From Cristatella mucedo (lineage: Eukaryota; Bryozoa; Phylactolaemata; Cristatellidae): a stretch of 64,000 bases of DNA. A model generated the notes under the pieces. That model saw nothing but the letters and a program-made list of their open reading frames with translations, searched no databases and was not told where the DNA came from. Positions 1-11,350 of this stretch are shown here, in pieces. The number at the start of each line of letters is the position of its first letter. Within the stretch, counting starts at the first letter, position 1. Position numbers and translations under genes: made by a program. The stretch covers positions 8,836,501 to 8,900,500 of the forward strand of contig WPIO01000011.1 in assembly GCA_009760855.2 (NCBI GenBank), written 5' to 3'.

Positions 1-105
1 CTATGGCCACACAAAAGCCTGAGTAGCTTTCTGTGTGCATGTGGTATACAGCAGACTTCATCTGACGGAAGACAATGTGAGGAGTGTAGCTGATTCAGGA
101 AGTGC
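1..105 (-). mobile_element. L2B LINE 3' fragment, part 1
   Basis: The stretch matches other antisense L2B copies (for example around 56,210 and 41,640) through the block agcagacttcatctgacgga and the following gtagctgattcaggaag. The element resumes at about 463 after an unrelated insert. Confidence 0.6.
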
Positions 106-462
106 TAATGAAAGCAATTTAACAACGACGGGGTGTCGAGCTGAAAGACTTCGGCAAGATCGGCGGCATGCTCCTCGGCTATATCGCTGTTTACAGCGTA
201 TCAGTTATGTACCAGGGTCTTCCTTCCCAGGCACGTACACGGCACGAGCGGTTAAAACGCATCTTTCGAATCAATGGGTGTTGGCACGTCACCGAAACCT
301 GGTCAAGGTCCTTAGTCATCAGTAACGAAATAAGCGATTTGTGGAGCTTGTTGCTAAGCTCGAAAGGCAAGAAAGGCAAGCCAACAAGGAACTGACTGAA
401 CTTCTCGAACACCGCCGAAAGAAACTTTTTCGATCGGATCGTATCTCGTTTTTTCGGGTGAC
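106..462. other. Unidentified 357-base insert splitting an L2B copy
   Basis: The L2B match stops near 105 and resumes near 463 with no loss of element sequence. The intervening bases match nothing I recognise. They contain some open frames but no known protein motif, and I cannot see clear target-site duplications. Confidence 0.4.
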
Positions 463-620
463 AAGTTGAGGCACTCGAGTAAGTGAGCAGCATGGCAGCA
501 GCAGCAGCGGCTGAGGACGGCTGGAATGGATGAACCACAGTCGGCAGCCGGAGAGATGTCATTGCATAAGAATTTTACAAGTGAGTTCCACAGTCTATGA
601 CCTGCAGAGAGAAAGGCGTC
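463..620 (-). mobile_element. L2B LINE 3' fragment, part 2
   Basis: The order of blocks (gttgaggcactcgagtaagtg, gcagcagc, ctgaggacggctgg, cagtcggcagccgg, cattgcataagaattt) is the same as in the antisense L2B copy at 41,690-41,830. Confidence 0.6.
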
Positions 621-1560
621 TGGGCCACTCGTCATTGTGGGAGTTGTGGGCGCCGCCGGGGAGGGCGCCGCTCTCACCTGCGGCTGCCACAACCGGCGAT
701 CGTGTGAAGCTCCTGCTCGCGATGGCTGCGACACTTCTATTAGCGTGCGTGTTGGCAGGCAGGCTTCGCCGAACGTCTGAGCCTCTTCGGAAGACAGAGC
801 TGGCTTCCATCGCACCGTCCACACTCAGCAAGCTGCTGTTGCTGCTGCTGCAGCCGTTCGCTTTGTTGCCACGCTCCGAAAACTCGTGATGGCGAATGGC
901 TGCGGATGTGTAACGATCGTTGTCGTCGTTGTCGTAATTATACGCGAGACCCTAAAAAGCGGTGACAAGTGGCTCCTGCATTGCCGCACAAGATCTGCCT
1001 TTTTCTACTCGAGCGAAGCGCGCGGCCGAGCTAGCTAGCTAGCTAGCTACCTAACTTCTTGCCGAGCAGGCATCTCTTAAAAACATAGAACAGCGAGCAC
1101 GGTACACACTGACACGACCGGAAAACAACTGAGTGGCCAGCTGAACGACATGTGACATTTGCAGCAGCAACAAAGCGAGTGCGTAGCGAGCCGCCTGCGG
1201 CGACGGGGGGGGGGGGGGCATCGCCGGCAAGACACGCAGGCAGCTATGCTGCTGCTGCCAAACCAACGCTCGCAGCCACAACCAAATCGCTTGCGAGACC
1301 GTTTGCACTAAGCCAGCCTGTGTAAGGTACTGCCGAGTAGCATTGTAAGCAGCTTGCGAGGCTGAGCTCGCTTCACATACACACACAAGCACACATGCAG
1401 GCACACACACACAGACACACGCAGAGACCAGCCAGGCAAGCCTACCTGCGCTCTCTCTCTCTCTCTGCCGTGGTGGTGGTGTTGTCGTCAACCGCTGCTC
1501 ACCCGACTGACTTGGCCGGAGTGAGCGTGGGGGGTCCTCAAGCTGGAGAAGCAATTAGCT
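621..1560. other. GC-rich stretch with short simple repeats, no gene seen
   Basis: It contains an (AGCT)n run at 1028-1048, a run of 13 G near 1205, CA-rich sequence at 1378-1420 and (CT)n near 1450. Open frames here use low-complexity sequence and match no family. Confidence 0.5.
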
Positions 1561-3690
1561 AGTGAGAGGTCGATCGCTAAACACACTCAAGAGGCCACTC
1601 GAGGCCAGCGTCCACAGCAGCGACAGGACACCCGAACCGTTGGTGCGACCGACCAGCTACTCCCTTGCGGCCTGGCTGGCCACTGCAGCCACACTGCAGC
1701 CAGCCAGCCAGCCAGCCAGCCTGCAGTTGACAGCAGCAGCTCAGGTATTAGGTGCTTGATGCACTGGCAAGCTAGCTGCCGGCCTCAAATTATCAGCATC
1801 AGCAGCCTGTCGAGAGCACGGCTGCAGACGTACAATGCTGCCATTGTGTGGTCACAGCCAGTCAGTTAGTCGGCCGGTCTCCGGAGGCCGGCTGCCGTCC
1901 AGTCGAGCAAAGAACAGTCGAGCAGCCTCCGAGAGAGATTGCTCAGAGATTGAGAGGAGCACGGCTTTGCAGCACAGCAGCAACAGCAGCAAGGTGAAGG
2001 TGAAGGGAGCGACGCCCGAAGGCCAACTGCTCGGAGACGTCCTCCTCGAGCACCGACAGTGTCGACCGCCGAGTGACGACCCTGACCCTCAAGGATTCGC
2101 ATCCCAGGCCTCACGCCCCCCGAACCGGCATCTCACGCCGGTTCTTTTGGAGCTTAGTCATCCTGCTCGGGGGGGGGGGGGCAGGGGCCGATGTGGCCGA
2201 CGACTCAGCCGACACTTGCCAGCCGAAGGGCTTCCGCCTCGAAATGAGCCCAGGTTTTGTCAGCGGCCGAGCACGACACGTGGCAGCAGGCGACACCTGG
2301 CAGCTGGCATGAGTCGCCTGCTTCGTCGTCGCCTCTGCTCGTGGTGCCCCGCCCCCGACAAGAGCCTCTCGCTCACGCACATCGTCCTCGCCAAGCATTC
2401 CAATTCACGGCACACACGTGCGAGCACTAGCCATCGGAGCGGCATGGCGGAGCAAGATGATGCGACAGGGCAGCAGCTCGACGCGAGACCCATGCCGGCC
2501 GCAGGAGCCACTGTGCTTACGTCAATTCCTTCGTCCCTAATCCTAGTCCCTAGCAGACGCCGCGGCTCCGTTGCTGGGCTGCTACCGCCCCTTTCACTTC
2601 CGCTGAGCAGCTGGCACAAGCGATGGCTGCCGACGACAACGAAGCCCTGCGCCAGGGCATTCGGCAGCAGCCAGGGCAGCTGCCGGCTGCTAGCAGAGGT
2701 CATGCTGCCTGAGACCTCCTTAATTAGTGATGCGACAGGGTGGAGCTGTGGGCCACATATGCAAATGCCCTGTCACCGGCCGTGTGCTGCTGCCTGGAGA
2801 TTTAGCCACGTGTCAGTAGGCGCCTGGGGCTCCTGGGAGCAGCTGCTGCAGCTGACAGTTCAGGAGGCTGTGCCCTCCCCACCCCCATTGCTTCGGGATT
2901 CTGCACGGAGCCTCGATTTCTGGCTCTTTTTTCTCTCCTTGGCCAATGCGCGCGTAATTTTCGCGCAGCAGCGCTATTATGTGTCGACAGTCTTTGAAAG
3001 CGAGTCATCTGCTGCTTGTGCCGACCAATGACGGCTCGCTTTGGTCGACAGCGGTGAGTCGCTTCGTTCATGCCCGTGTGTGTGCACAACAAGAACAAAG
3101 CAGGCAGTAGCAGACGAGCCACTGCCTGGGGCCACAGCACCCGCCTTGGCTCACCTTGGCTCGGCCGGCGGCCGACGAGGTAGCCAGCTTATAGTGCACC
3201 CCACGTGCGTCCGGTCTGCAGCAGGACCCGCTCAGTTCTGCAACGGACGGAGCAGCGAGCAGGCACTCGTCAGAGCCACCGCTATGAACACGGCCCAGAG
3301 CGATGCAACAGTGGCACACTAGATAGGGCTGGTTTAAGGAATGTCTGCTGCTGCCCTGGTTAAACGGCTGTGGTGCCAGCGCCTGTGTGCATGCTCGCTG
3401 TGCCGCTGCACGCTGCTCGTGCACGACAAGACGACGAATTTCGGGTCACTAAAATTTAGTTCCAGACCATATAGGGCACCCCCGGGTTAGCACTCTACCG
3501 AGTAAAGCAGACTGCTTTCGCTAGACAATGGGCCGCCGCGACGACTGGGCTGGTCGCTGGGCTGGCTTTGCCCTGCGCTGGCATGAGGAGCACGTGCACG
3601 CTCGCTCACTGGTGGGACTGACTAACATCCATCGGTAAGCGGGTCGCAGAAAGGGCACAGTTGCAATATATATATAGCATTGGTGCACTC
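1561..3690. other. GC-rich stretch with overlapping open frames, no recognised gene
   Basis: A (CAGC)n run lies at about 1698-1722 and a poly-G run at about 2169. A 398-codon plus-strand frame (1835-3031) is long but has no recognisable domain and is rich in serine, arginine and proline. Reading is open because the DNA is GC-rich. A good-looking splice donor (GCG|GTGAGT) sits at 3053. Confidence 0.35.
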
Positions 3691-3699
3691 GGGTCCAAG

Positions 3700-4325
3700 A
3701 GTACAAATGGGCAGGGATACGCTAAGGAGGCTGAACCTTTTCAAACATTTCACTATTGTGGCTCAAGTGTCCGACCCCCACTCACTATATTCAATGCAAA
3801 TTTTTGCACTGACCCACAAGGCCCACCGCTACGGCTCTGCTCCTTCGTACCTACCTGAACTGCTTCACCAGTTCCAGCCTCTTCGTGCCCCCCCCCGGTC
3901 TTCTATGGGTGATAAACTACCTGTTCAATAAACTACCTGTTCCATTCCTCTGCTTAAAGACCGTTGGCGACAGAAGCTTTTAGCTCTGCAGGTCCTAGAC
4001 CGTGGAGCTCGCCTGCGCAATTCTTAGGCAACGACACCTACTCTCCTGCTGCCGAATGTGGCACATCATTTCCAACCATTCTGAGCGGTTACTCCCATGC
4101 TACTCGCCTCCTCGACTGTCATGCTGACTCAGCCGTGTTTCTCACTTTCTCTGTGCTTCGTTTGTGTAGTCTGTGCTGTCTGTTGGTGACTGCATGCTTA
4201 CCGAAAGCCGCTAAGGCTTTCAGTGCACTATAGATAACTTTCCTGTGTTATACCCACTTTGTCTTTGTGGCTTTGTGAGGTTACAGAGACAGGGGTACAT
4301 TATGTTACACTACGGACAGAATGGC
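3700..4325 (+). mobile_element. L2B LINE, 3' end of ORF2 plus 3' UTR
   Basis: The translated block GSAPSYLPELLHQFQP corresponds to the C-terminal region of L2-clade polymerases (LAPAYL...). It is followed by the L2B 3' UTR signature with accgaaagccgctaaggc and ttgtgaggttacag. The copy carries stops and frameshifts. Confidence 0.7.
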
Positions 4326-4359
4326 TGAACGTTAAGTTTGCCCGGGCATTTGCATTTGA

Positions 4360-4412
4360 GATCATATTAATAATAAAAAATGTATATTGCACCCTTAAAG
4401 AATTAAATCTCA

Positions 4413-4446
<34 letters not shown>

Positions 4447-4450
4447 CCAA

Positions 4451-4483
<33 letters not shown>

Positions 4484-5190
4484 CCAATTGACATGCTTGC
4501 TTTCCAACATATAATATATATATATATGTTGGAAAGGAAGCATGTCAATTGGTTAGTGATAACATGCTCAATTTTGGCATGTATAAGCATACAAAGGACA
4601 ATTCACACGAACGGAGCAAATGCTGAGAGGAACATGTGCTAGTTAGCTTATTTATAAATGTCATCAAGTCAGGAGATGTCGCAATGTCAGTCGAGAGTGA
4701 GTTGCAGGCTTTGGGAGCATGACAAATGAAGGCATGGTCTCCAAATGAGTAGAGGTCGGTTAGGAACACAGCCTAATGACCAGAGTCAGAGTAGCAGGTG
4801 GGACCATGCAAAGCCTGATTAGGAAGTATTTCAGCTTGGTTCAGCCGGAGCAAGAGAAAAAGGGTACCTACAAGTAGGTACCAAAACCTTGAAATCGATA
4901 TGCTAGCTGATTTGGAGCCAACGCAAATGGGTGAGAAGTGGTGTGGTGAGCTATTGCGACGTAGAGACTGCTCGAGCAGTCCAACAAATATCGTGATGCC
5001 GACTGCATTGAGGTAAGCCTCGTGTCACCAGGACGGTGGCTGGCGAGCCATAGGTCGATAGCGAGAGACTTGCAAGCCCTCAAGCTCTGCCTATGACCTA
5101 ATCGGCAACTAAGGCTTAAGAAGGTAAGAGGGCGAGCCTAGACATCAGTCTGCAGAGAGGCCTCACCAATATTGCAAGTGCAGTAAAATC
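4360..5190 (-). mobile_element. L2A LINE, degenerate 3' part of ORF2 with AT-rich 3' UTR
   Basis: The minus-strand frame at 4545-4769 reads FGDHAFICHAPKACNSL, the L2 C-terminal motif. The segment from 4868 to 5083 corresponds to the region before it. The 3' UTR contains (AT)n runs and a near-perfect hairpin (4481-4555). The left end carries a weak version of the L2A tail. The right limit is approximate. Confidence 0.65.
4481..4555. repeat. Inverted repeat, 31-base arms with one mismatch, AT loop
   Basis: Arms 4481-4511 and 4525-4555 are complementary at 30 of 31 positions around a 13-base AT loop. Tandem (AT)n runs flank it at about 4416-4444 and 4453-4482. Confidence 0.9.
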
Positions 5191-7384
5191 GGCGAATGAG
5201 CACCGCTCAGAGCATCTTAGTGGGTCTTCTTAAATAAAGGTACAAAATGATTCCTTTCACCGGGACCAGCCGACCGAAATTCTTGCAGGGTAGGTGGTTG
5301 ACAGACGAGTAGCATCATTAGTGGGAAAACTACCGCTTACGGTGTGTGACGGTGTGTATACTCGCATATGGTCTTGTAAGGGAAGTTGTTGCAGCCCATA
5401 CTATCTGTCACGACCGTCAGCAAACTGGTGCAGCTGTGAAGGAGCCTGATTGGCTAAGAGTCTCGGCTCGATCGGCCAAGAGCCGACTGGGTCATGGCTC
5501 GGCCAGCACTGGGCATGCTGGATGGATGGAGGACTGCCGGCCGTCCTGCCGGCCATCCTCTAGAACATCTCTCCCATTGTTTGGGCTAACAATTGTTTGC
5601 AATAATTTAACCACAATGGTCACCCACGTTTCGTGGGCTGAGCTAAACTTTGAGGGGCCTGTTCTCTGCTTGCTGGTGAGAAGTTGTCCAGCCCTCAGAA
5701 AGTGAGTACATACGTCCAGCAGCAACATCCTGGTGGAGCTCTGTGAGTGGCCGCTCTAAAGTTGGCTTTGTCGTTACCCTATTTGCGGGAGGACAAGGGA
5801 ATTATCAGCAAGCATCACAGAGGCTAGCACAGCAATGCAGCTAGCATGGTAGCGAATTACAACAAGGCCTTTCTTTATGGCAGATAGGACTTGGAAAGCC
5901 AGCCGTGGGGACGGGGTGGTGGAAGGCAACAAAAGATTGGTGAGAGATAAAATTCAAGCGACAAAGATTACAGCATACGTCCAGTTAACCGTCCTGCTTG
6001 TGGCCGAGTTGAAAAGTAGATATTGGATGAACAATTACGAGTCGGACAATAAGGGCTGCACAGTAGCTGCGATGTTGCTCAGTAAGAGCAGCATCTAGGC
6101 TATGATCCGGTCTGGAGAAAAAGCAGCACACGATGATTAACGGTTCGTGCAGCACGATTCGGACTGGCTCGATGGGGGCAGAGCTCGCTAGCCTCTCTAC
6201 TCACCAAGGGGGGAGGGGTGACGACTGCCGACTAGCTGTAAATCCCTCTGCTGCTGCTCGGTAAGACTGCTTCCTGTGAAATGCAGCTGGCCACTAACCT
6301 GCTCGCTCTGATTGGGTGTGCCAGCCATTAAAGACAAAGAGGCCATTGTTTCACCGATGACTTTCATAGAACTGACCAATAGATGTGTAGATGTGACCGC
6401 CTCCTCATATCAACTCGCGCAGGTGCTGAGTGGTCTTTTCTTTAACTCATGCTATTGTTTTTCCTGGTTAGCGAAGTATGCATACCTATTCGCTGGAAAG
6501 CCAGCCCCTGTGCATTCCAGAGCCCCCCCCCCTGTGTTTGCAAGCAGCAGCCTGTAGCTGTGCAGAGGGGGCACCCACGGCTAGGACAGGGATCGGTAGG
6601 CAGGTAGGCATACAGGTAAGACATACAGGTCGGTAACAGAGGAAGGTTGAGCAAAGTTCTGGCTCCCCTTCAGGCTCCGACCTGAACGAGTGCCATGGTC
6701 GGCTTGGCCACCCGACATGCCCCATCAAGCTGCCCTATGATTTGCTGCCTGGGGCATTGTCTGACCCCCTGCTTGGCTTAATCCTGCCTATGACGATAGC
6801 AACAGGCGATCAACAATCAGCGATCAACAGTCAGTGTGGGTCGAAGTGCCTCTGGAACCATGTCCTGCTCAGTGGTGGTGGGGGTGATGACCGAACTGGC
6901 TGCCAACTGAGGCCTCGATGCTGACTCAGCTGGAATATCGAGCATCACTCCGAGCATTCCCATGTATGTACAGCATCCAACGACTCTTCGTCCAACAATG
7001 CTAGCCAGGAGGCTAGGCCTGCCATGTCCAGAATTTTCACCAAGGTTGAGCAGCTAGCTCAGGGCCGTTGCTGCACTGTCGTGCAGAGCAGAGGCCTGCC
7101 TTGACCTTGCTCAGAGTAGCGAATTATAGAAGGGCTGAAGGCGGTGTCTGGCCGGCAATCGTCCGGCAAGCTCCTTCTCTAGTCGGTCAGTAATTCGAGG
7201 CCCTCTACATGCCCTTCAGTGTTGGCCAACGATCAAGCATTAGAAGGCAGACTGCTGCTGCTGCTATGAGGCTATTGATCTCTTTACAGTAAGCGAGCAA
7301 GCACTTGCACTAGCTATATGCAGTAAACAAGTGCTGCAGCCTCTCTCAGTTGGGTAAGACTCTCTCCATCTCCGAAAACGTGTT
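5191..7384. other. Intergenic DNA, nothing recognised
   Basis: There is no convincing coding frame, RNA gene or known repeat. Short local direct repeats occur around 6595-6640 (caggtaggcatacaggtaag-like). Confidence 0.4.
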
Positions 7385-7580
7385 CCCTGATCTGGGCATG
7401 TGTAAAGCACCCTAAAAGAACTTGGCCTCTATCGATTTCTCACCTGGATGGAGAACTTAGTCTGTAGCCAGGCGCTTCACATGTGCAGCAGGGCTCGAGC
7501 CCACGACCGCTTGTCATCAAATACATTCACCCTGACCTCGGTCAATAAAGGCGAGCACCTTAACCCCTGGGCCAAACGGG
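7385..7580 (-). mobile_element. tRNA-derived SINE with LINE-like tail (SINE2)
   Basis: Read on the minus strand, a tRNA-like head has a B box (gtgggctcgagccc) and is followed by a tail resembling the L2A 3' end (ggatggagaacttagtc region). The tail sequence appears twice on the left, suggesting a tandem or double insertion. Confidence 0.6.
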
Positions 7581-7669
7581 GGGGGGGTGGCAAAATCTCC
7601 AAGTTCATTATGTGACGTTTGTGTCAGCCAGCCGACCTTTGTGCACGTGTGTGCGTGTGTGTGAGTGTG

Positions 7670-7670
<1 letters not shown>

Positions 7671-7715
<45 letters not shown>
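7671..7715. repeat. (GT)n microsatellite
   Basis: About 45 bases of uninterrupted GT dinucleotides, preceded by a degenerate GT-rich stretch from about 7640. Confidence 0.95.
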
Positions 7716-7718
<3 letters not shown>

Positions 7719-7726
7719 ATGTATTC

Positions 7727-7794
7727 GTGTGTTATTAATACGATGAATTAAGTGTGTCGGATGACACACTTAATTCATCGTATTAATAACACAC
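7727..7794. repeat. Perfect 32-base inverted repeat with 4-base loop
   Basis: Arms 7727-7758 and 7763-7794 are exactly complementary around the loop ggat. The sequence acacttaattcatc is repeated once more just downstream. Except for the GT/AC ends, the arms are not simple sequence. Confidence 0.95.
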
Positions 7795-8134
7795 TTAATT
7801 CATCACTCCTTTGGTCAGCACCGGCAGAGCCGCAATAGCTTATTGGTCCACACAGAGCACTTGCTTTTCATGCCCACATCCATTATTCGCTCCATCCACT
7901 GGAGTAGTCGCTAAATTGATGTCGTGCGAGCTGGGCTCGTGTGAATAAAGCCCTTTTTGAAGGCGCACAATCTTTTTTTTAAGTTCTATCAAATGCATTT
8001 CTTTGCTGCAGCTCTCGGCTTACATCAAGAGTGTCACTCTTTAAAACAGAACCGCATGCTCCTCTTGATCGTTGGCCACTGTTTCAGATTTTACTTCCTT
8101 TCAAAGATTTTACTTCCTTTGCTACTCTATAGAG

Positions 8135-8539
8135 CAGGGGTCGGCAAATTTTTCGGACTACTGGACCATTTCAGAAGATCGGGAAGGCACACGAGGCAGG
8201 AAGGAACCACAACCACTCCACAGTGCCTCCCGGAGGGATCGTGGCCAGACGAACAAACGGTCTCAACAGACGCACAAATGCAAACGGGAATATATGGGTA
8301 GTCATTTATCATCCCTCCCCAATCAGCCACTTCGGTTTCCTACAAGCGCCTGGTATCAGCTCAAAAAATAAACACAGGCCACAGACAACTTGGGCTGCAA
8401 CTAGCAGTAATGAATGAGAGTACAACAGTGACAACTAAATTAGGCCGGATATAATAATAAATAGTTAGGGGACGTTTGGCCGGACTGGTACACTAGCTAG
8501 GCCATATCTGGCCTAAAGGCTGGAGTTTGCCGACTTCTG
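8135..8539. mobile_element. Non-autonomous hAT-type DNA transposon (about 405 bp)
   Basis: The left end caggggtcggcaaatttttc and the right end gagtttgccgacttctg form imperfect terminal inverted repeats typical of hAT elements. The 8-base flanks ctatagag (8127-8134) and ctgtaggg (8540-8547) match at 6 of 8 positions, fitting a decayed hAT target duplication. No transposase frame is present. Confidence 0.75.
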
Positions 8540-8582
8540 CTGTAGGGCAAGTTTGCACTCCGCCCCCCACCGATCGGCATCT

Positions 8583-8625
8583 ACGAGCCACCAACACACG
8601 AGCCACCAACACACGAGCCACCAAC
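8583..8625. repeat. 15-base tandem repeat, about 3 copies
   Basis: The unit acgagccaccaacac is repeated nearly three times. Confidence 0.9.
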
Positions 8626-8698
8626 TGACGACTTTACTGATTAAAAACCTCTAGAAGAAACTAGGTCTATTGGTCAGGTAGTCCGCTCGTCACAGTAA

Positions 8699-8795
8699 TC
8701 AGGATAATAATTATACATTTGATAAAGCCCCCTCAGGGAACTCAATCTCTTTCTAGGCGCTTTGCATTTGCTGCAAAGTAAGTGACTCGTAGATT
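8699..8795 (-). mobile_element. L2A LINE 3' tail fragment
   Basis: It contains the antisense L2A terminus: ataataatt, then gataaagccccctcag, then ctctttctaggcgcttt. Confidence 0.75.
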
Positions 8796-8799
8796 TATA

Positions 8800-9685
8800 G
8801 TACTACTTCGACGATTTGAACGATGAGTGTCAAAATAGGGGAGACAATTGGCTAGTTTGCATGTGTAGCATTGAGCATGCCTTGCTTCACCTGCGTTAGG
8901 TAAGCGATGCAAATGCATAAAAATAATCTGCCCGTGATTCTTTACCGCGGGAGAGGGGAGGGCTAGCTGTACAGTTAATGTAAATTTTAAGTTGGTCAGC
9001 AGCTCAGTACGTACCGTGCACGAAACTCCATGCTGATTAGCTAAGCTGGGGTGCTGAAGAAAAGATTTCATGAAATTAGATTCATGTCAGCCATTAGATA
9101 AACATTTCCATGGCTGTTGGCTAAAGCCTGCGGTTTCCGCTCGCCATTTTGGACCGTCAAGTTTTCACAGCAACAAAATGGAGCAAAACGAGCAGAGTTT
9201 ATCGCGAACAACAACGATAAAAACAAGCAACAAAGGCAGCTTGCACTCAGCGCCACACTGCCAAAACTCAATAAAAACGTCGCATACGACGTAGGAATTA
9301 ACTGACAGGAAGCCGACTGAGCTGACAGGAAACGTAACTGACAGGAAGCTGACTGAGGAAGGGCGTGAGCTTCGTTCTGTCGAAGCTCTGAAGCAACTGC
9401 CTCACTTATGACAAGGATAAACCAGACCGCGACCGGAGGTAAGATTCGAGCACTTTACGACCCAGATCGTGGTATGAACCCCTTGCCCTGCAGTAGGCCC
9501 GGCTCAGACACTCAGGCCCAAATTGCAATGCAAAATTGACATTTCTCTGCGATTTTTCACGGGCATTAGCTAGTTCTCCTGTTAACCTTTTCAAGGTCAT
9601 ACAACCTCAAACCGAGTTAAAAGCTCTTCAAAGCTCCACCCGAACGAGCTCAAATTATTCGATACTCACTTGAAGCTCTCTAGAA
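8800..9685. other. Intergenic DNA, nothing recognised
   Basis: No coding frame or known repeat is convincing. A weak SINE-like block around 9430-9510 was not strong enough to call. Confidence 0.35.
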
Positions 9686-9689
9686 GCCC

Positions 9690-9850
9690 ACAGCTAGGCA
9701 TGAACGGAACGGACATTGAGTCCGACTACTGGCTCTTAGCGCAGGAGGTAAGGAGCTCACTCTTCAGAACCGCGACCGTGAGTTCGGCTCCTGCACATGG
9801 GCGATTCTGTATCGCCGGCTGCAAGCAGTTGTGATAGCCGAGCGGTTGTC
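9690..9850 (+). mobile_element. SINE1 copy, degenerate
   Basis: A tRNA-like head (gcaggaggtaaggagctc, gaccgtgagttcggctcctg) precedes the SINE1 body (gggcgattctgtatcgcc, ctgcaagcagttgtgatag). Confidence 0.6.
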
Positions 9851-10134
9851 CAGTGTACCAGATGGACGGACAGCCGAGAGTAAGAATTAAAACGCAGTAT
9901 ATATTAGTACCAGTTTGCTGCCCTTAAGAAAAATCAAGAATGGGCGGCTGCCTTTAAGTGCTTATTCCCATAACTTGCTCTCCCGTACCTCCTCCCAGCT
10001 GAATAATAATAATAATAAGCCTGCTCTATTCCTCTTGAAACTCACCAACCGTAATCTCCTGCAAGCTCGCCGGCCAGTGGTCCGATTGAAGAGTCTGCTG
10101 TTAAAGCCTTTTGAGAATCGAAACCCAAGTCCTA

Positions 10135-10290
10135 GTAAGGGCCGTGATAGCCCACGAGGTTTGATGCTCGCTCTTCACGACCGAGGTCGTAGATTCGAAT
10201 CCTACAGTGGGCGATCCTGTATTGATCACGGCAAGTGGTGGCAATAGCCGTTAAGGCTCTTCTGGCACTATACAAATGAGGCTGGCTAAT
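10135..10290 (+). mobile_element. SINE1 copy
   Basis: The head gggccgtgatagcccacgag, a B box (gattcgaatcc) and the body with aagtggtggcaatagccg and ctatacaaatgaggctg follow the SINE1 order. Confidence 0.75.
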
Positions 10291-11199
10291 CAGCTGATTG
10301 ATCAGCTAGCTCCAGTTGAATTATGATTGTTACGTAATATTGAAGTCACTGATCTTTTTAAGCTCTCCGAGATCCTGAATGGGCGGTTGAAGCCCTTCCA
10401 ATGACCCGGATGAACCCAATGACCTTGAAGTTTGCCTGTATAATTTACATGCCCAAGAGCTGGGAATGGCCTGAAACCAGCGGCATCCATTGAACAACCT
10501 CGTTCGGTCCGGTGCTGTCTCGTGGGTGCTCGCTCCTCACCTTCAGCGCCTCGTCAGCAGCACAAGGAGAATCAGGGCAGCGTTGGAATCAGGGCCACGT
10601 TTGCACGAAAAAGGCGCCTCAAAAACGAGTGCCAAGACCTAAACATGCGCCAAGATTCCACTCCATTGAGTGACACCTGCTAACTGTTAAGCTAGCCACG
10701 ATCATCTTGAGCTCATCTCTTCTCGGCTATCGGAGAAAAGGGCAGGTTTTAACAACGATCCGGCAGCCAGTCTGTTCATAACTGCACACGAGTGTCTGCT
10801 CATGAGGCACTATGTACAAGCGACAGGCAGCTAATTGTTCACCACGACGAGATGACGTACACGTGCCGGGCATCACTTTTGGTGCAGACATTCACTAAAC
10901 CAAGGGCGGACGGTGAGAAGATTAATAGTGAAAGCAAGTACAGATTGATCGAAAGTATGCCGAGCTCTTGTGATCGCACACTGGATGGCATAATGACTCA
11001 AGGTGCAGTAATAGCATCGTCTGAGTGCAAGCAGGCTTCGGTGGCGTACTGTATTTCGCTAACTAGTCTACGAGATGGGTAACAAGGCGAAAAGACTGTG
11101 TGCAGTGTGGCACCGCTCTCATGGCTACCTCGCAATGCGCTTCACACCCTTTCGCTCTCGTCAAGCATGGGTGGCAACCGTACCAGCACCCTATCAGGC
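10291..11199. other. Intergenic DNA, nothing recognised
   Basis: No coding frame, RNA gene or repeat is supported. Confidence 0.35.
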
Positions 11200-11350
11200 A
11201 TGCCACAGCCGAAGCATTCTGCTGCTCTGGTTTGGCCCACGGAGAAGGTGCTCACCTTCGACCACCGAGGTCGTGGGCCCGAGTCCTGAAACATATGTGA
11301 AACACCTGGATAGAGATTAGGTTTTCTCAGGGCTCTATACAAATGAATTA
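11200..11350 (+). mobile_element. SINE2 copy with L2A-like 3' tail
   Basis: A tRNA-like head (gtttggcccacggagaaggt, then gaggtcgtgggcccgagtcc) is followed by a 3' part (acacctggatagagattagg, then ttctcagggctctatac). That 3' part parallels the L2A terminus (cgcctagaaagagattgag, then ttctctgagggcgcttta). Confidence 0.7.

Noticed and set aside
1835-3031. 398-codon plus-strand frame
   Set aside because: No domain, compositionally biased, GC-rich region; kept only as a low-confidence lead.
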